From: Planctomycetota bacterium
GTDB taxonomy: Bacteria > Planctomycetota > PUPC01
Reading direction: 5' to 3'
Assembly (NCBI GenBank): GCA_003553185.1
Contig: PUPC01000328.1
Coordinates: 1 to 33,657, forward strand
Length of the DNA: 33,657 nucleotides
Part shown: positions 1 to 7,162 of the stretch, in pieces
Numbering within the stretch: the stretch's first letter is position 1
Layout: each line of letters begins with the position of its first letter
The notes under the pieces: generated by a model
Told to the model about the DNA's origin: nothing
What the model saw: only the letters and a program-made list of their open reading frames with translations
Database searches by the model: none
Position numbers and translations under genes: made by a program

Positions 1-561
1 GACAGCGATCAGGCCCGCGCGTACAGCGAGGAGCCGCCGCGCAAACTCATCGAGCGATTGGCCGAGAGCAGGGCATTTTCCTTCGAAGTGTGGCTGGCAC
101 CGGACGGCCTCGAACAGGGTGGACCCGCCCGGATCGTTACCATTTCGGACGGAGTCCGACGCCGAAATATTACCATCGGGCAAGGGGAACACGAACAACC
201 GGGTCCCGACCTGTGTCTCCGATTGCGCACGACCCAAACCAATGCAAACGGGATGCCCCATATCGTGCTCCCCGACACGATCATCGAGCAGCCGGCCCAA
301 TATGTCGTGACCTATGGCGAGAACCGGACCGTGACGATCTATCGGGACGGCAAGCAGATTTATCGGGGTGAACGTGAAGGCGACCTGAATTGGGACACGG
401 GATATCGGTTGGCGTTCGGCGACGAACCAAACGGTGAACGGAACTGGCGGGGACAGCTGTATCGAGTCGGAATCTATGACCGGGAATTGACCGCAGAGGA
501 AGTTGAACAGAACCACAAACACTGGACGGCCGACGAGGAACCCGAAGAGGACGACGAATGA
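1..561 (+). CDS. LamG / concanavalin A-like domain protein, 3' part only
   Basis: The reading frame is open from the first base, so the gene begins upstream and only its last 186 residues are visible. These fit a laminin-G/concanavalin A-like jelly-roll domain. There is an FSFEVW strand near residue 26, a central VTYGENRTVTIYRDGKQIY strand pair, and the closing pattern GQLYRVGIYDRELTAEEV before the stop; the 'Y-D-R-L-T/S-x-E-E' ending is characteristic of LamG_3 domains. A short acidic tail follows. Such domains bind glycans or act as structural modules in large exported proteins, often planctomycete proteins fused to cytochrome or FecR modules. The partner domains lie outside the window, so the role is unknown. 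The TTG at 58 is not needed as a start because the frame continues upstream of it. Confidence 0.75.
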   Translation, partial: DSDQARAYSEEPPRKLIERLAESRAFSFEVWLAPDGLEQGGPARIVTISDGVRRRNITIGQGEHEQPGPDLCLRLRTTQTNANGMPHIVLPDTIIEQPAQYVVTYGENRTVTIYRDGKQIYRGEREGDLNWDTGYRLAFGDEPNGERNWRGQLYRVGIYDRELTAEEVEQNHKHWTADEEPEEDDE

Positions 562-597
562 TTCGACATCGTCCGGCTCTATTGCGGCACCCAAAGG

Positions 598-626
598 TTG
601 CGGGAATCTCTGCGATCTGGTAATAT
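598..626 (+). promoter_or_regulatory. sigma-70-type promoter of the tRNA-Arg gene
   Basis: TTGCGG at 598-603 and TAATAT at 621-626 are separated by 17 bases. A TG at 618-619 gives an extended -10. The tRNA starts 12 bases after the -10 box. This is pattern matching only, but spacing and position are ideal. Confidence 0.6.
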
Positions 627-638
627 CTGGATATATCA

Positions 639-715
639 GCGCCTGTGGCTCAATTGGATAGAGCACCGGCCTCCGGAGCCGGGGGTTGCAGGTTCGAATC
701 CTGCCAGGCGTACCA
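639..715 (+). tRNA. tRNA-Arg (anticodon CCG)
   Basis: The cloverleaf can be folded by eye. Acceptor arms are 639-645 and 705-711 (7 bp with one G-U), the D stem is gctc/gagc at 648-651 and 661-664, and the anticodon stem is ccggc/gccgg at 666-670 and 678-682. The seven-base anticodon loop at 671-677 places CCG at 673-675. The T arm is gcagg/cctgc around a standard TTCGAAT loop. A discriminator A at 712 is followed by an encoded CCA at 713-715. It reads the CGG arginine codon, which is common in this GC-rich genome. No U-rich terminator was found just downstream. Confidence 0.96.
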
Positions 716-807
716 CTGCCTTTCCAGCCGGCCCTGCCGCCAATCCCTGCCCCTCACGCGGCTCCTGATTTCTCGGTACAGTACTGCGGGGTAAGTGCGG
801 AAGGAAT

Positions 808-1620
808 TCAGCCGGCGGCGGGCAGGGGTTCGGCGAATGTGCGGCGCTGAGAGAAGCGGTTCACGGCTGACCATCCGACACGGCGGGCCAGACTGATCGC
901 CCGGTCGAAATCGCGCCCGACTTGCCCGGGGGCGTGTGCGTCCGAACCCAGGCATATCGGGACGTCGAGGTCGTACATCAAGCGCAGGATCTGCTCGGAT
1001 GGGTATTGCTCGCCGACTGGTTTGTGCCATCCGGCGGAGTTGATCTCCACCGTCATACCGGCATCGGCCACCGCCCGAGCGGCTTCGGCGACGGCGTCCG
1101 AGATGTCGCGGTCGGGGCGAAACCCGAACTTTTTGACCAGATCAAAATGGCCGACGATGTCGAATAGACCTGTTTCGGCCATCTCGGTCATCAGGCGGTA
1201 GTAACGGCGGTACACCGCTTCCACGTCCGCAGTCTCCCAGCGGTCCAGGTAGCCCGGGTTATCGAAATTCCAATCGTCGATGAAATGGACCGACCCCATC
1301 CGGAAGTCATATTCGTAAGCGTTGGCAAGACGCTCGATCTCGGGCAGTTGATCGGGCATGAAGTCGAATTCGCCGCCTATGAGTATGCCGATCCGCCCTT
1401 CGTATTTCTGCCGCAGGCGTCGGGCCTCCTCGATGTACCTGCGGAACTCGCCCTCATCCAGGTTGATTTTCTCGGCGATGGGGATGGGGACCGGCATGTG
1501 GACGGCGAAGCCCACCTCGGACAGTTCAGCGGCGATACCGGCCTCCACGCAGGCGCTCATCTCGCCCTCGGCATGGCCGCACCATTTTGTATGGAGATGA
1601 TAGTCCGCCAGGTAGGACAG
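808..1620 (-). CDS. hisJ: PHP-domain histidinol-phosphatase (HisJ/HisK family)
   Basis: Likely removes phosphate from L-histidinol phosphate, the penultimate step of histidine synthesis, in the cytoplasm. The PHP signature DYHLHTKWCGHAEG at the N-terminus gives the first metal ligands. FAVHMP, a GGEFDF segment, MGSVHFID, DIVGHFDLVKKFG and a closing CLGSDAHAPGQVG supply the remaining His/Asp/Glu ligands of a trinuclear PHP centre. The length of about 270 residues is normal for the family. Start choice is unusual: the frame can open at TTG (1647) without a ribosome site, but AAAGGAG at 1627-1633 lies six bases before a CTG codon at 1620, which would give the typical N-terminus (M)SYLADYHLHT. 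I use the CTG. It is last in an operon with proB. Other PHP phosphoesterase activity cannot be excluded. Confidence 0.82.
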   Translation of the reverse strand: MSYLADYHLHTKWCGHAEGEMSACVEAGIAAELSEVGFAVHMPVPIPIAEKINLDEGEFRRYIEEARRLRQKYEGRIGILIGGEFDFMPDQLPEIERLANAYEYDFRMGSVHFIDDWNFDNPGYLDRWETADVEAVYRRYYRLMTEMAETGLFDIVGHFDLVKKFGFRPDRDISDAVAEAARAVADAGMTVEINSAGWHKPVGEQYPSEQILRLMYDLDVPICLGSDAHAPGQVGRDFDRAISLARRVGWSAVNRFSQRRTFAEPLPAAG

Positions 1621-1660
1621 AGGACACTCCTTTAGAAAACGTTTCAACGGGCGACGGCAG

Positions 1661-2002
1661 CTACAGGATGTCCTCGAACTCGTCTTCGAGTTCGTCCTCG
1701 CCGATCATGTCGTCCAGTTCCTCTTCCTCGGCTTCTTCCTCGATATCCAGCGGGACATCGTAGCCCTCGGGCTCGTCTTCGTGAACGAGGTGGTCGAGCT
1801 CCATCAGCAGTTCGATGAACTGCTGGTTGTTGATCATTGTCTCTTCGAGCATGATCAGCCCGAGCATCGTTCGGGGCTCGCCCGACGCTTCCAACGCCCG
1901 CTGGATTTCGAGCGCCCGGTCTACGTCTTCCTTGGTGCAATAGCCCTTCTGGACGGCCATTTCGCCAAACAACTTTCTGGCAGTTCGGACATCGTCTTCC
2001 AT
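1661..2002 (-). CDS. small GspE/PilB N-terminal-like protein with acidic tail
   Basis: A 113-residue protein with no firm family assignment. Residues about 8-70 are helical and resemble the N-terminal domain of GspE/PilB-type ATPases (MshEN-like): LFGEMAVQKGYCTKEDVDRAL followed by LEIQ and a second LGLIMLEETMINNQQFIELL half. Residues about 73-113 are extremely acidic (EEEAEEEELDDMIGEDELEDEFED), suggesting a flexible tail. There is no signal peptide, so it should be cytoplasmic. The start is ATG at 2002, because GGAGG at about 2011-2016 precedes it by seven bases; the longer frame runs back into proB and lacks such a site. It sits between proB and the histidinol phosphatase with gaps of 16 and about 40 bases, so it is co-transcribed. 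The N-terminal comparison is by pattern only. Confidence 0.7.
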   Translation of the reverse strand: MEDDVRTARKLFGEMAVQKGYCTKEDVDRALEIQRALEASGEPRTMLGLIMLEETMINNQQFIELLMELDHLVHEDEPEGYDVPLDIEEEAEEEELDDMIGEDELEDEFEDIL

Positions 2003-2018
2003 TTTGTCCACCTCCGGA

Positions 2019-3122
2019 TCATTTCCGGACCAGCAGGTTGTCCCGGTGGACCGCTTCCGTATAAGCGGCGTCACCCAGTATGTTGCGCACCTGCCAGCTC
2101 CGCATGCCCTTGATTCGCTCGAGATCGGCCGACGACAGATTGGTCAGGCCCCGTGCGAACGGTTTGCCGTCGGGGCCGACGACCTCGACCGTATCGCCCT
2201 GCTCGAAAGAACCGGTCACGGCCACAATGCCCGACGGGAGCAAGCTGTTGCCACCTTCCACCAGCGCCTTCCTGGCACCGGCGTCTACGTGGATTGTACC
2301 ACGCAAAGTACGCGCCGCAAACCATCGCTTCCAACTGCGGGTACGACGGGCGCCCGACACGAAGAAGGTGCCCAGCTTTTCGCCCGCCATCAGGCGCGGC
2401 AGTACATTTTGCTGAGTGCCGTTCGCTATGATCGCCGCCTGGCCCGAGCCGGCCACCATCCGGACGGCTTCGAGCTTCGAACGCATCCCGCCCGTGCCGC
2501 GCAGTGATTTGCCCCCATTGTCCAGGGCCAATGTCTCTTCGGTAATACGATCGACGAGGGATACCACCTGCTTGCCGTCGAGTAGACCGTCCACCGTGGT
2601 GAGCAGAACGAGGAGTTGAGTATCGAGCAGAGACGCCACGAGTGCGGACAACAGGTCGTTATCGCCGAACCGTATCTCGTCCACGCTGACCGTATCGTTT
2701 TCGTTGACCACGGGGATCGCCCCGAGTTCGAACAGGGCATTGAGGGCGTTTCGGACGTTGAGGTATCGGGTGCGATCGTCAAAGTCGTCGCGGGTAACGA
2801 GGATTTGTGCGGCATGATGGCCGTGTCGTTTGAAGCACCGGTTGTACGCCTCGATGAGGTGGCTCTGCCCCACGGCGGCTGTGGCCTGAAGCCCGGGCAG
2901 TTCTTTCGGCCGCTCTTTCAATCCGAGTTCGCCGATACCGGCCCCGATGGCGCCCGACGTGACCAGGACCACCTGCCGACCGGCCGATACGAGAGAATCA
3001 ACCTGTTCGGCCAGGGCCGACACCCGCTCGACGTTCAAACTCCCGTCGGTGTTGGTGACTACGGCGGTCCCCACTTTGACCACCATGCGCCGGACATCAG
3101 CCAGATATGCAGTTCGGTCCAT
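2019..3122 (-). CDS. proB: glutamate 5-kinase
   Basis: Phosphorylates L-glutamate to gamma-glutamyl phosphate, the first and feedback-inhibited step of proline synthesis. The N-terminal amino-acid-kinase fold starts with MVVKVGTAVVTN, followed by LVTSGAIGAGIGELGL, the glutamate-binding region with PVVNENDTVSVDEIRFGDND, and LLTTVDGLLDG. The C-terminal third (from about FVSGARRTRSWKRW) is a PUA domain, as in E. coli ProB. The length of 367 residues matches the full-length two-domain enzyme. The ATG at 3122 is preceded by GAAGGA seven bases upstream, and a good promoter lies at 3153-3182. It heads the operon with the small acidic protein and the PHP phosphatase, linking proline and histidine synthesis. 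No proA is seen in the window. Confidence 0.96.
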   Translation of the reverse strand: MDRTAYLADVRRMVVKVGTAVVTNTDGSLNVERVSALAEQVDSLVSAGRQVVLVTSGAIGAGIGELGLKERPKELPGLQATAAVGQSHLIEAYNRCFKRHGHHAAQILVTRDDFDDRTRYLNVRNALNALFELGAIPVVNENDTVSVDEIRFGDNDLLSALVASLLDTQLLVLLTTVDGLLDGKQVVSLVDRITEETLALDNGGKSLRGTGGMRSKLEAVRMVAGSGQAAIIANGTQQNVLPRLMAGEKLGTFFVSGARRTRSWKRWFAARTLRGTIHVDAGARKALVEGGNSLLPSGIVAVTGSFEQGDTVEVVGPDGKPFARGLTNLSSADLERIKGMRSWQVRNILGDAAYTEAVHRDNLLVRK

Positions 3123-3152
3123 TGGATTTTCCTTCGCTCGGCGAGCAGACGA

Positions 3153-3182
3153 ATCGTATCACCTCGCGCACCGATGTGTCAA
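3153..3182 (-). promoter_or_regulatory. sigma-70 promoter of the proB operon
   Basis: On the minus strand a perfect TTGACA (3182-3177) is followed after 18 bases by TACGAT (3158-3153). The proB start is about 31 bases further on. The rest of the 3123-3449 gap holds the rfbB promoter and leader hairpin and no credible ORF. Confidence 0.65.
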
Positions 3183-3338
3183 GAAGATGCATCGCAGCAA
3201 CGGGCGGTATGGACAGCCGCGTCCCGCCTGCAATCCATAAGCCTTTTGGATTTGAGTTTGAACGATGCTACGAACTACATCCTGGCCCGGATTGTCCTGA
3301 ACACACTCAGCAGGAACCAATACGATTCGGGAAAAAGC

Positions 3339-3367
3339 TTGTCAAACCGGCCTCGGTCACGTATACC
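3339..3367 (+). promoter_or_regulatory. probable sigma-70 promoter of rfbB
   Basis: TTGTCA at 3339-3344 and TATACC at 3362-3367 are separated by 17 bases. Transcription would start near 3374, giving a leader of about 75 bases that contains the hairpin at 3396-3424. Confidence 0.5.
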
Positions 3368-3395
3368 TGAATATGGTACGGCTTAGAAGTTAACA

Positions 3396-3424
3396 GTCCC
3401 CGCCGACCGCAATATCTCGGGGAC
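3396..3424 (+). promoter_or_regulatory. hairpin in the rfbB leader
   Basis: GTCCCCG at 3396-3402 is perfectly complementary to CGGGGAC at 3418-3424 around a 15-base loop. It ends 12 bases before the rfbB ribosome site (AAAGGAGGG, about 3436-3443). It could stabilise the mRNA or regulate it; it has no T-run and is not a terminator. Confidence 0.4.
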
Positions 3425-3449
3425 GACAACTATCAAAAGGAGGGCAGCT

Positions 3450-4508
3450 TTGCATACAATTCTCGTTACCGGCGGGGCTGGCTTCATCGGCTCGAACTTT
3501 GTGAGATGGGCGCTAGGCCGGCCGGAGGCCAACTGCAAGCTGGTAGTCCTCGACAAGCTGACCTACGCCGGCAATCTGGAGAACCTGGCCGGACTGGAGG
3601 AGACATATCCCGACCATTATTTTTTCGTTCGGGGCGACATCTGCGATGGCGACACCGTAGCGGAGCTATTCGAGAAACACGCCCCGAACGCCGTGCTCAA
3701 CTTCGCCGCCGAATCCCACGTTGACCGCTCCATCCTCGACCCGATGGAGTTCGTGCGAACCAACGTACTGGGCACAGCGACGCTGTTGGCTGCGGCCCGC
3801 CGACACTGGCCGGAGGAGAGTTGGGACCGGGCCCGCTTCCTGCAAATCTCGACCGACGAGGTCTACGGGAGTCTGCCGGAGGACCGCCCCGACATCAAAT
3901 TCACCGAGGACACCCCGCTCGCCCCGCACAGCCCCTATTCGGCATCGAAGGCGTCGGCCGACCTGCTTACACAGGCATATCACGATACATACGGCTTCCC
4001 GACCCTGATCACCCGATGCTCCAACAACTACGGGCCGTACCAGTTCCCGGAGAAGCTGATCCCGCTGGTCATCCGGAACGCAATGAACGACGAGAGCGTG
4101 CCGGTGTACGGCGACGGGAAGAACGTTCGCGACTGGCTGTACGTAAGCGACCACTGCACGGCATTGTGGGACGTGCTATCCACGGGCGAGCCGGGCTCTG
4201 TCTATAACATCGGAGGAGACCGGGAACTCCGCAACATCGATTTGATCCGGATGCTGCTCGACATCCTCGACAAACCCCACTCGCTCATCGAATTCGTCAA
4301 CGACCGGCCGGGGCACGACCGCCGCTATGCCATCGACGCGGGCAAGCTGAAAAGCGAACTGGGCTGGGAGCCGAGCAGTGACTTCCGCGAGAAACTGGCC
4401 GAAACAGTCAACTGGTACCGGGAACATACCGAATGGCTCGAGCGGGTGATCTCCGGCGAATATCTCGCGACATACGACAGAATCTACCGGCGCGGTTGGA
4501 AAGAATAG
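3450..4508 (+). CDS. rfbB: dTDP-glucose 4,6-dehydratase
   Basis: Converts dTDP-D-glucose to dTDP-4-keto-6-deoxy-D-glucose, the entry to dTDP-L-rhamnose and other deoxysugars of surface glycans. It is an extended SDR enzyme. The NAD-binding GGAGFIG is at residues 8-14, the catalytic TDE at 135-137 in the RmlB-type STDEVYG motif, and Tyr163/Lys167 in YSASK. Family segments LDKLTYAGNLENL, CSNNYGPYQFPEKLIP, YGDGKNVRDWLYV and ITFV-like closing motifs are present. The length of 352 residues is normal. The start is a TTG, supported by AAAGGAGGG six bases upstream and by the family N-terminus. It is not followed by rfbA, C or D here, so the rest of the rhamnose pathway must be elsewhere. Confidence 0.95.
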   Translation: MHTILVTGGAGFIGSNFVRWALGRPEANCKLVVLDKLTYAGNLENLAGLEETYPDHYFFVRGDICDGDTVAELFEKHAPNAVLNFAAESHVDRSILDPMEFVRTNVLGTATLLAAARRHWPEESWDRARFLQISTDEVYGSLPEDRPDIKFTEDTPLAPHSPYSASKASADLLTQAYHDTYGFPTLITRCSNNYGPYQFPEKLIPLVIRNAMNDESVPVYGDGKNVRDWLYVSDHCTALWDVLSTGEPGSVYNIGGDRELRNIDLIRMLLDILDKPHSLIEFVNDRPGHDRRYAIDAGKLKSELGWEPSSDFREKLAETVNWYREHTEWLERVISGEYLATYDRIYRRGWKE

Positions 4509-4571
4509 CCCAAGGCGGGCCAGCTTATGCGGACTCCGCTCAATCGCCCGGTCAATCGCAGCCCCTGCCAC

Positions 4572-4597
4572 GGGCACACCACGCAAATGGTGTGTCC
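4572..4597 (+). other. strong hairpin downstream of rfbB
   Basis: Ten base pairs (one G-U) form between 4572-4581 and 4588-4597 around the six-base loop CGCAAA. No T-run follows, so if it ends rfbB transcripts it acts as a 3' stabiliser or with Rho. An AT-rich patch with eight consecutive T lies near 4670. The 275-base gap otherwise holds only the leader hairpins of the next operon; I found no well-spaced -35/-10 pair. Confidence 0.35.
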
Positions 4598-4723
4598 TGT
4601 GCGATCCGCCCAGGGCACTCGCCGAGCGGCGTAACCCGCAACATCCTTGTAAAAAGACTAAACTATAAACTTTTTTTTCCGAAGGTAATATTCGGAGTAG
4701 AAATTGAGGCAAGTATTCTTGTG

Positions 4724-4776
4724 GTTGCGTGCCTCCGCCAGGAGGTCCGGCAACGAATGCTCCTTTTGGAAAGGAG
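4724..4776 (+). promoter_or_regulatory. tandem leader hairpins, the second burying the Shine-Dalgarno
   Basis: Hairpin one joins GTTGC (4724-4728) to GCAAC (4750-4754) and CCTCC (4732-4736) to GGAGG (4741-4745). Hairpin two pairs CTCCTTT (4760-4766) with AAAGGAG (4770-4776) over a three-base loop. AAAGGAG is the ribosome site of the gene starting at 4784, seven bases away, so the folded form should block translation. GGAGG at 4741-4745 could alternatively pair with CTCC at 4760-4763, which would free the ribosome site, so two mutually exclusive states can be drawn. Ligand or trigger is unknown. Confidence 0.5.
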
Positions 4777-4783
4777 ATGTAGA

Positions 4784-5320
4784 ATGTTGAAAAAGGTTAC
4801 GAGGTACGGATTCGCGCTTGCTGTGGTCGTATGCCTGTTGGCTCCTTCGATGACGTCGGCGGATAGCACCGTCTCCACCGTCACAATCACGGCGACGGTT
4901 GACTCGTTTGCCGAATGGGATGTCACCACTCCGGCTATTGAGGCGGAGGAGTTCGACGGCAATATCGCGAGCGTGGGCCAGGCAATTACCGCATCGCAGA
5001 CGTTGACGCTGTATGCCAACGTTAACACCACGATCACCCCCACAGGCGGCGTCAACAACGGCATATTGAGCAGCGATACCGACACGTTGACCACGAGCTA
5101 TAAAATGTCCGGCGACGAGATCGATGACGACACTGAATGGATTGTTGCCGGGACAGGCACCGGTGAGTTTTTTGCCGGCAATACGTATTTGGTCACCCAT
5201 GCGGATGGTGTGGGCGCCTATGAGGTGACTCTACATGTCCAAGCCGAAAGCCCGGGCAACCGGGCTCCTGACGCCGGCAGCTACACCTGCGGAGTCGTCT
5301 TGACCGCAACTTGGGACTAG
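4784..5320 (+). CDS. exported fimbrial-subunit-like beta-sandwich protein (subunit A)
   Basis: A 178-residue exported protein. A signal peptide (MLKK, then a hydrophobic stretch ending SMTSA) is followed by a mature domain made of alternating Thr/Val-rich strands. The protein ends in DAGSYTCGVVLTATWD, the type of Gly-x-Tyr plus alternating hydrophobic terminal strand seen in SCPU/DUF4402-like fimbrial subunits. It shares the core DTLTTSYKMSG and the terminal strand with the gene at 5405, so the two are diverged paralogues. The longer upstream frame is discarded because AAAGGAG lies seven bases before the ATG at 4784 and the signal peptide begins there. First gene of the chaperone/secretin operon. 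Function as a surface or pilus-like subunit is inferred from family resemblance and neighbours, with no database check. Confidence 0.75.
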   Translation: MLKKVTRYGFALAVVVCLLAPSMTSADSTVSTVTITATVDSFAEWDVTTPAIEAEEFDGNIASVGQAITASQTLTLYANVNTTITPTGGVNNGILSSDTDTLTTSYKMSGDEIDDDTEWIVAGTGTGEFFAGNTYLVTHADGVGAYEVTLHVQAESPGNRAPDAGSYTCGVVLTATWD

Positions 5321-5340
5321 TAGCTTGGGCGGCTCGCTGT

Positions 5341-5373
5341 CAAGGTCCCGGGCGGGGCCTTGGAGCGGTTTTT
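5341..5373 (+). terminator. intercistronic hairpin with T-run between the two subunit genes
   Basis: CAAGGTCCC (5341-5349) pairs over nine positions (one T-G) with GGGGCCTTG (5354-5362) around GGGC, followed six bases later by TTTTT (5369-5373). The six-base offset makes it an imperfect intrinsic terminator, well suited to partial termination or to protecting the upstream transcript. It would make subunit A more abundant than the downstream products. Confidence 0.5.
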
Positions 5374-5404
5374 CGCCGGAACCCCAGGCCGAGAGGGCGG
5401 AACT

Positions 5405-5869
5405 ATGGTCCTGCGGAAGAACATCATCCAGGCATTGGGCTGTCTTCTGGCAGTCTGCTCCGGTCACAGTACGACATTGGCCGACGCTTCCTGGCAGGAC
5501 GCCCCCTATTCGTTCGAGACGGACGGGCACATCACCTTCCCCGGGCAGGTCCGGGACGGCACATTGGAGATGACCCTGGCGCACGACCAGCCCTGTCGGG
5601 TTTCGGTATCCGTCGCTCAGGCCGGCGACGAGGTGCTGAGTATCGATGGGGATGCCCTGACCACCAGTTATAAGTTGACCGGCCCTTCCGTGCTCAACCC
5701 GGATGAACACTGGGTCGGCTCGCAGACGTTCATCAGCCGAACTTACGACGTAGACGGTCACGGCCCCACGTCGGACATCACCCTTTCGGTCCGTGTGGCA
5801 GCCGCCGGCGATCGAGCCAACAATGCCGGCGAATATTCCGCTTCCATCGTGTTGACGGTCTCATGGTGA
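5405..5869 (+). CDS. exported fimbrial-subunit-like beta-sandwich protein (subunit B)
   Basis: A 154-residue paralogue of the protein at 4784. The N-terminus MVLRKNIIQALG with a hydrophobic core and a likely cleavage near TTLADA is a signal peptide. The mature part has the shared DALTTSYKLTG segment and ends in NAGEYSASIVLTVSW, matching the terminal strand of subunit A. The start is ATG at 5405; the frame extends to a TTG at 5360, but that would put polar residues before the signal peptide and lies inside the intercistronic hairpin. The ribosome site is weak (GAGAGGGCGG). Its stop lies eight bases before the chosen start of the chaperone-like gene, so translation is probably coupled. A minor or tip subunit role is a guess. 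Confidence 0.72.
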   Translation: MVLRKNIIQALGCLLAVCSGHSTTLADASWQDAPYSFETDGHITFPGQVRDGTLEMTLAHDQPCRVSVSVAQAGDEVLSIDGDALTTSYKLTGPSVLNPDEHWVGSQTFISRTYDVDGHGPTSDITLSVRVAAAGDRANNAGEYSASIVLTVSW

Positions 5870-5877
5870 GGAAATAT

Positions 5878-7140
5878 ATGAAGGTGAACAGGCCTATCGT
5901 TGCCCTGACATTCGCAGTAGTGGCGGTCTGTTCCGTTCGAGTGGCGAGGGCCGGCGTGGCGGTGGCCCCGCTCAGGCAGGAGATATCGGTCCGGCCCGGT
6001 CGGACCGAACGTTTCAGGATCACGATTACCAACCGGGTTCGAGAGCGGGCTCGTGCCAGGCCGGAGAGTGTACATCTGATGCTGGCCGACGTGGCGGTTT
6101 CGGAGACGGGCCATCTGTCTTTTCCGGAGCCCGGGAGCATGTCGCGATCCGCCAGTGATTGGATAACGCTGAGCGCGACCGAGGTTGTTCTCGAACCGGG
6201 CGAATCAAAACGGCTCGAGGGGACCATCGCAGCCCCTCACAACGCGGCGGGGGAATACTATAGCGCAGTTCTTGTGACACTCGGTTCCCGGGGGAAGACA
6301 GCGGGAGGGGTGACGCTGACATATCGAGTCGCGTCGGGATTGTTCGTCAACGTGACGGGACGCTCATTTCCAAGGCGGGCGAACATCACCAGATGCGAGA
6401 TCGTCTGGCCTCACCTGGACGGCGAACAAGACGACGGGTCGAAAGCCCGGTCGACACTGTCACGCCCCCCAGAGATTGTGGTCGCTTTGGAGAACACAGG
6501 GCAGGCACGATTCCAGGCCACCGGTCAGGTCCGAATTCTGGATGAAAATTTGAGGACTGTCTTCCTGACTCCCTTGCGCAGCAATCGGTCGAGAGTGTTC
6601 GGCGGGGACAGCCGGATATTCAGGACATTGTTGGATAAGCCGCTGCCGGCCGGGCAGTACCAGCTTCATGTAGAGATGGACTACGAATCGCAATGGGGCA
6701 AGGCACGTCACCGGGAACCGTTGGAGATAACGCCAGAGCTTGCCCGCCTTCTGGAACAGGCGGCCGCCGAATCGGACGAACGACAGGCAGGCGATATTCT
6801 GAAGGCAGAGCCCGAGTCGCTTCATTGTAATATGTTGCCGGGCGCTTTCAGATCGTTCGGTATCGTGGTGAAAAATACGTCCGGGTATACCGTGCCCATC
6901 TCGGCCGCTGTTACCGGACAAGACGAAGGCCCGGCTCCGGAAAAATGGTGGTCGATTGAACCGGGCACCTTCGAACTTACGGCCGGCTCGCGCAGGTCGC
7001 TCGTACTGCTGTTGAGGGTCCCCCGGGATATCGATCCGCAGGAACAAGAGTTCTTGCTGGTGCTGAGAGCGATGCAGCCGGATGGGGCGGTGTCGGAGCT
7101 GCGTGTTCCGGTAAACGTTGCCATAAGGGCGAGGAGATGA
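5878..7140 (+). CDS. periplasmic chaperone-like protein with Ig-type domains
   Basis: A 420-residue exported protein. The signal peptide ends VRVARA, giving a mature start GVAVAPLRQEISVRPGR. That opening, the following FRITITN strand, a region with WITLSATEVVLEPGE, and the GEYYSAVLVTL strand are the pattern of PapD-type pilus chaperones and of the related DUF916/WxL-type Ig domains. A second Ig-like part at about residues 300-420 (FGIVVKNTSGYTVPIS, FELTAGSRRSLVLLL) makes it nearly twice the length of a classical chaperone. ATG 5878 has GAGG six bases upstream; ATG 5863, overlapping the previous stop, is the alternative. It sits between two subunit-like genes and a secretin gene, as a chaperone would sit before an usher. 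Chaperone function is inferred. Confidence 0.7.
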   Translation: MKVNRPIVALTFAVVAVCSVRVARAGVAVAPLRQEISVRPGRTERFRITITNRVRERARARPESVHLMLADVAVSETGHLSFPEPGSMSRSASDWITLSATEVVLEPGESKRLEGTIAAPHNAAGEYYSAVLVTLGSRGKTAGGVTLTYRVASGLFVNVTGRSFPRRANITRCEIVWPHLDGEQDDGSKARSTLSRPPEIVVALENTGQARFQATGQVRILDENLRTVFLTPLRSNRSRVFGGDSRIFRTLLDKPLPAGQYQLHVEMDYESQWGKARHREPLEITPELARLLEQAAAESDERQAGDILKAEPESLHCNMLPGAFRSFGIVVKNTSGYTVPISAAVTGQDEGPAPEKWWSIEPGTFELTAGSRRSLVLLLRVPRDIDPQEQEFLLVLRAMQPDGAVSELRVPVNVAIRARR

Positions 7141-7162
7141 CAATCCAATGGGAGGGACAACA

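Noticed and set aside
4669-4678. Run of eight T as an rfbB terminator
   Set aside because: It is not directly preceded by a GC-rich stem; the strong hairpin at 4572-4597 is about 70 bases away.
4700-4735. Sigma-54 (-24/-12) promoter for the subunit operon
   Set aside because: A GG doublet occurs but the required GC ten bases downstream is missing.
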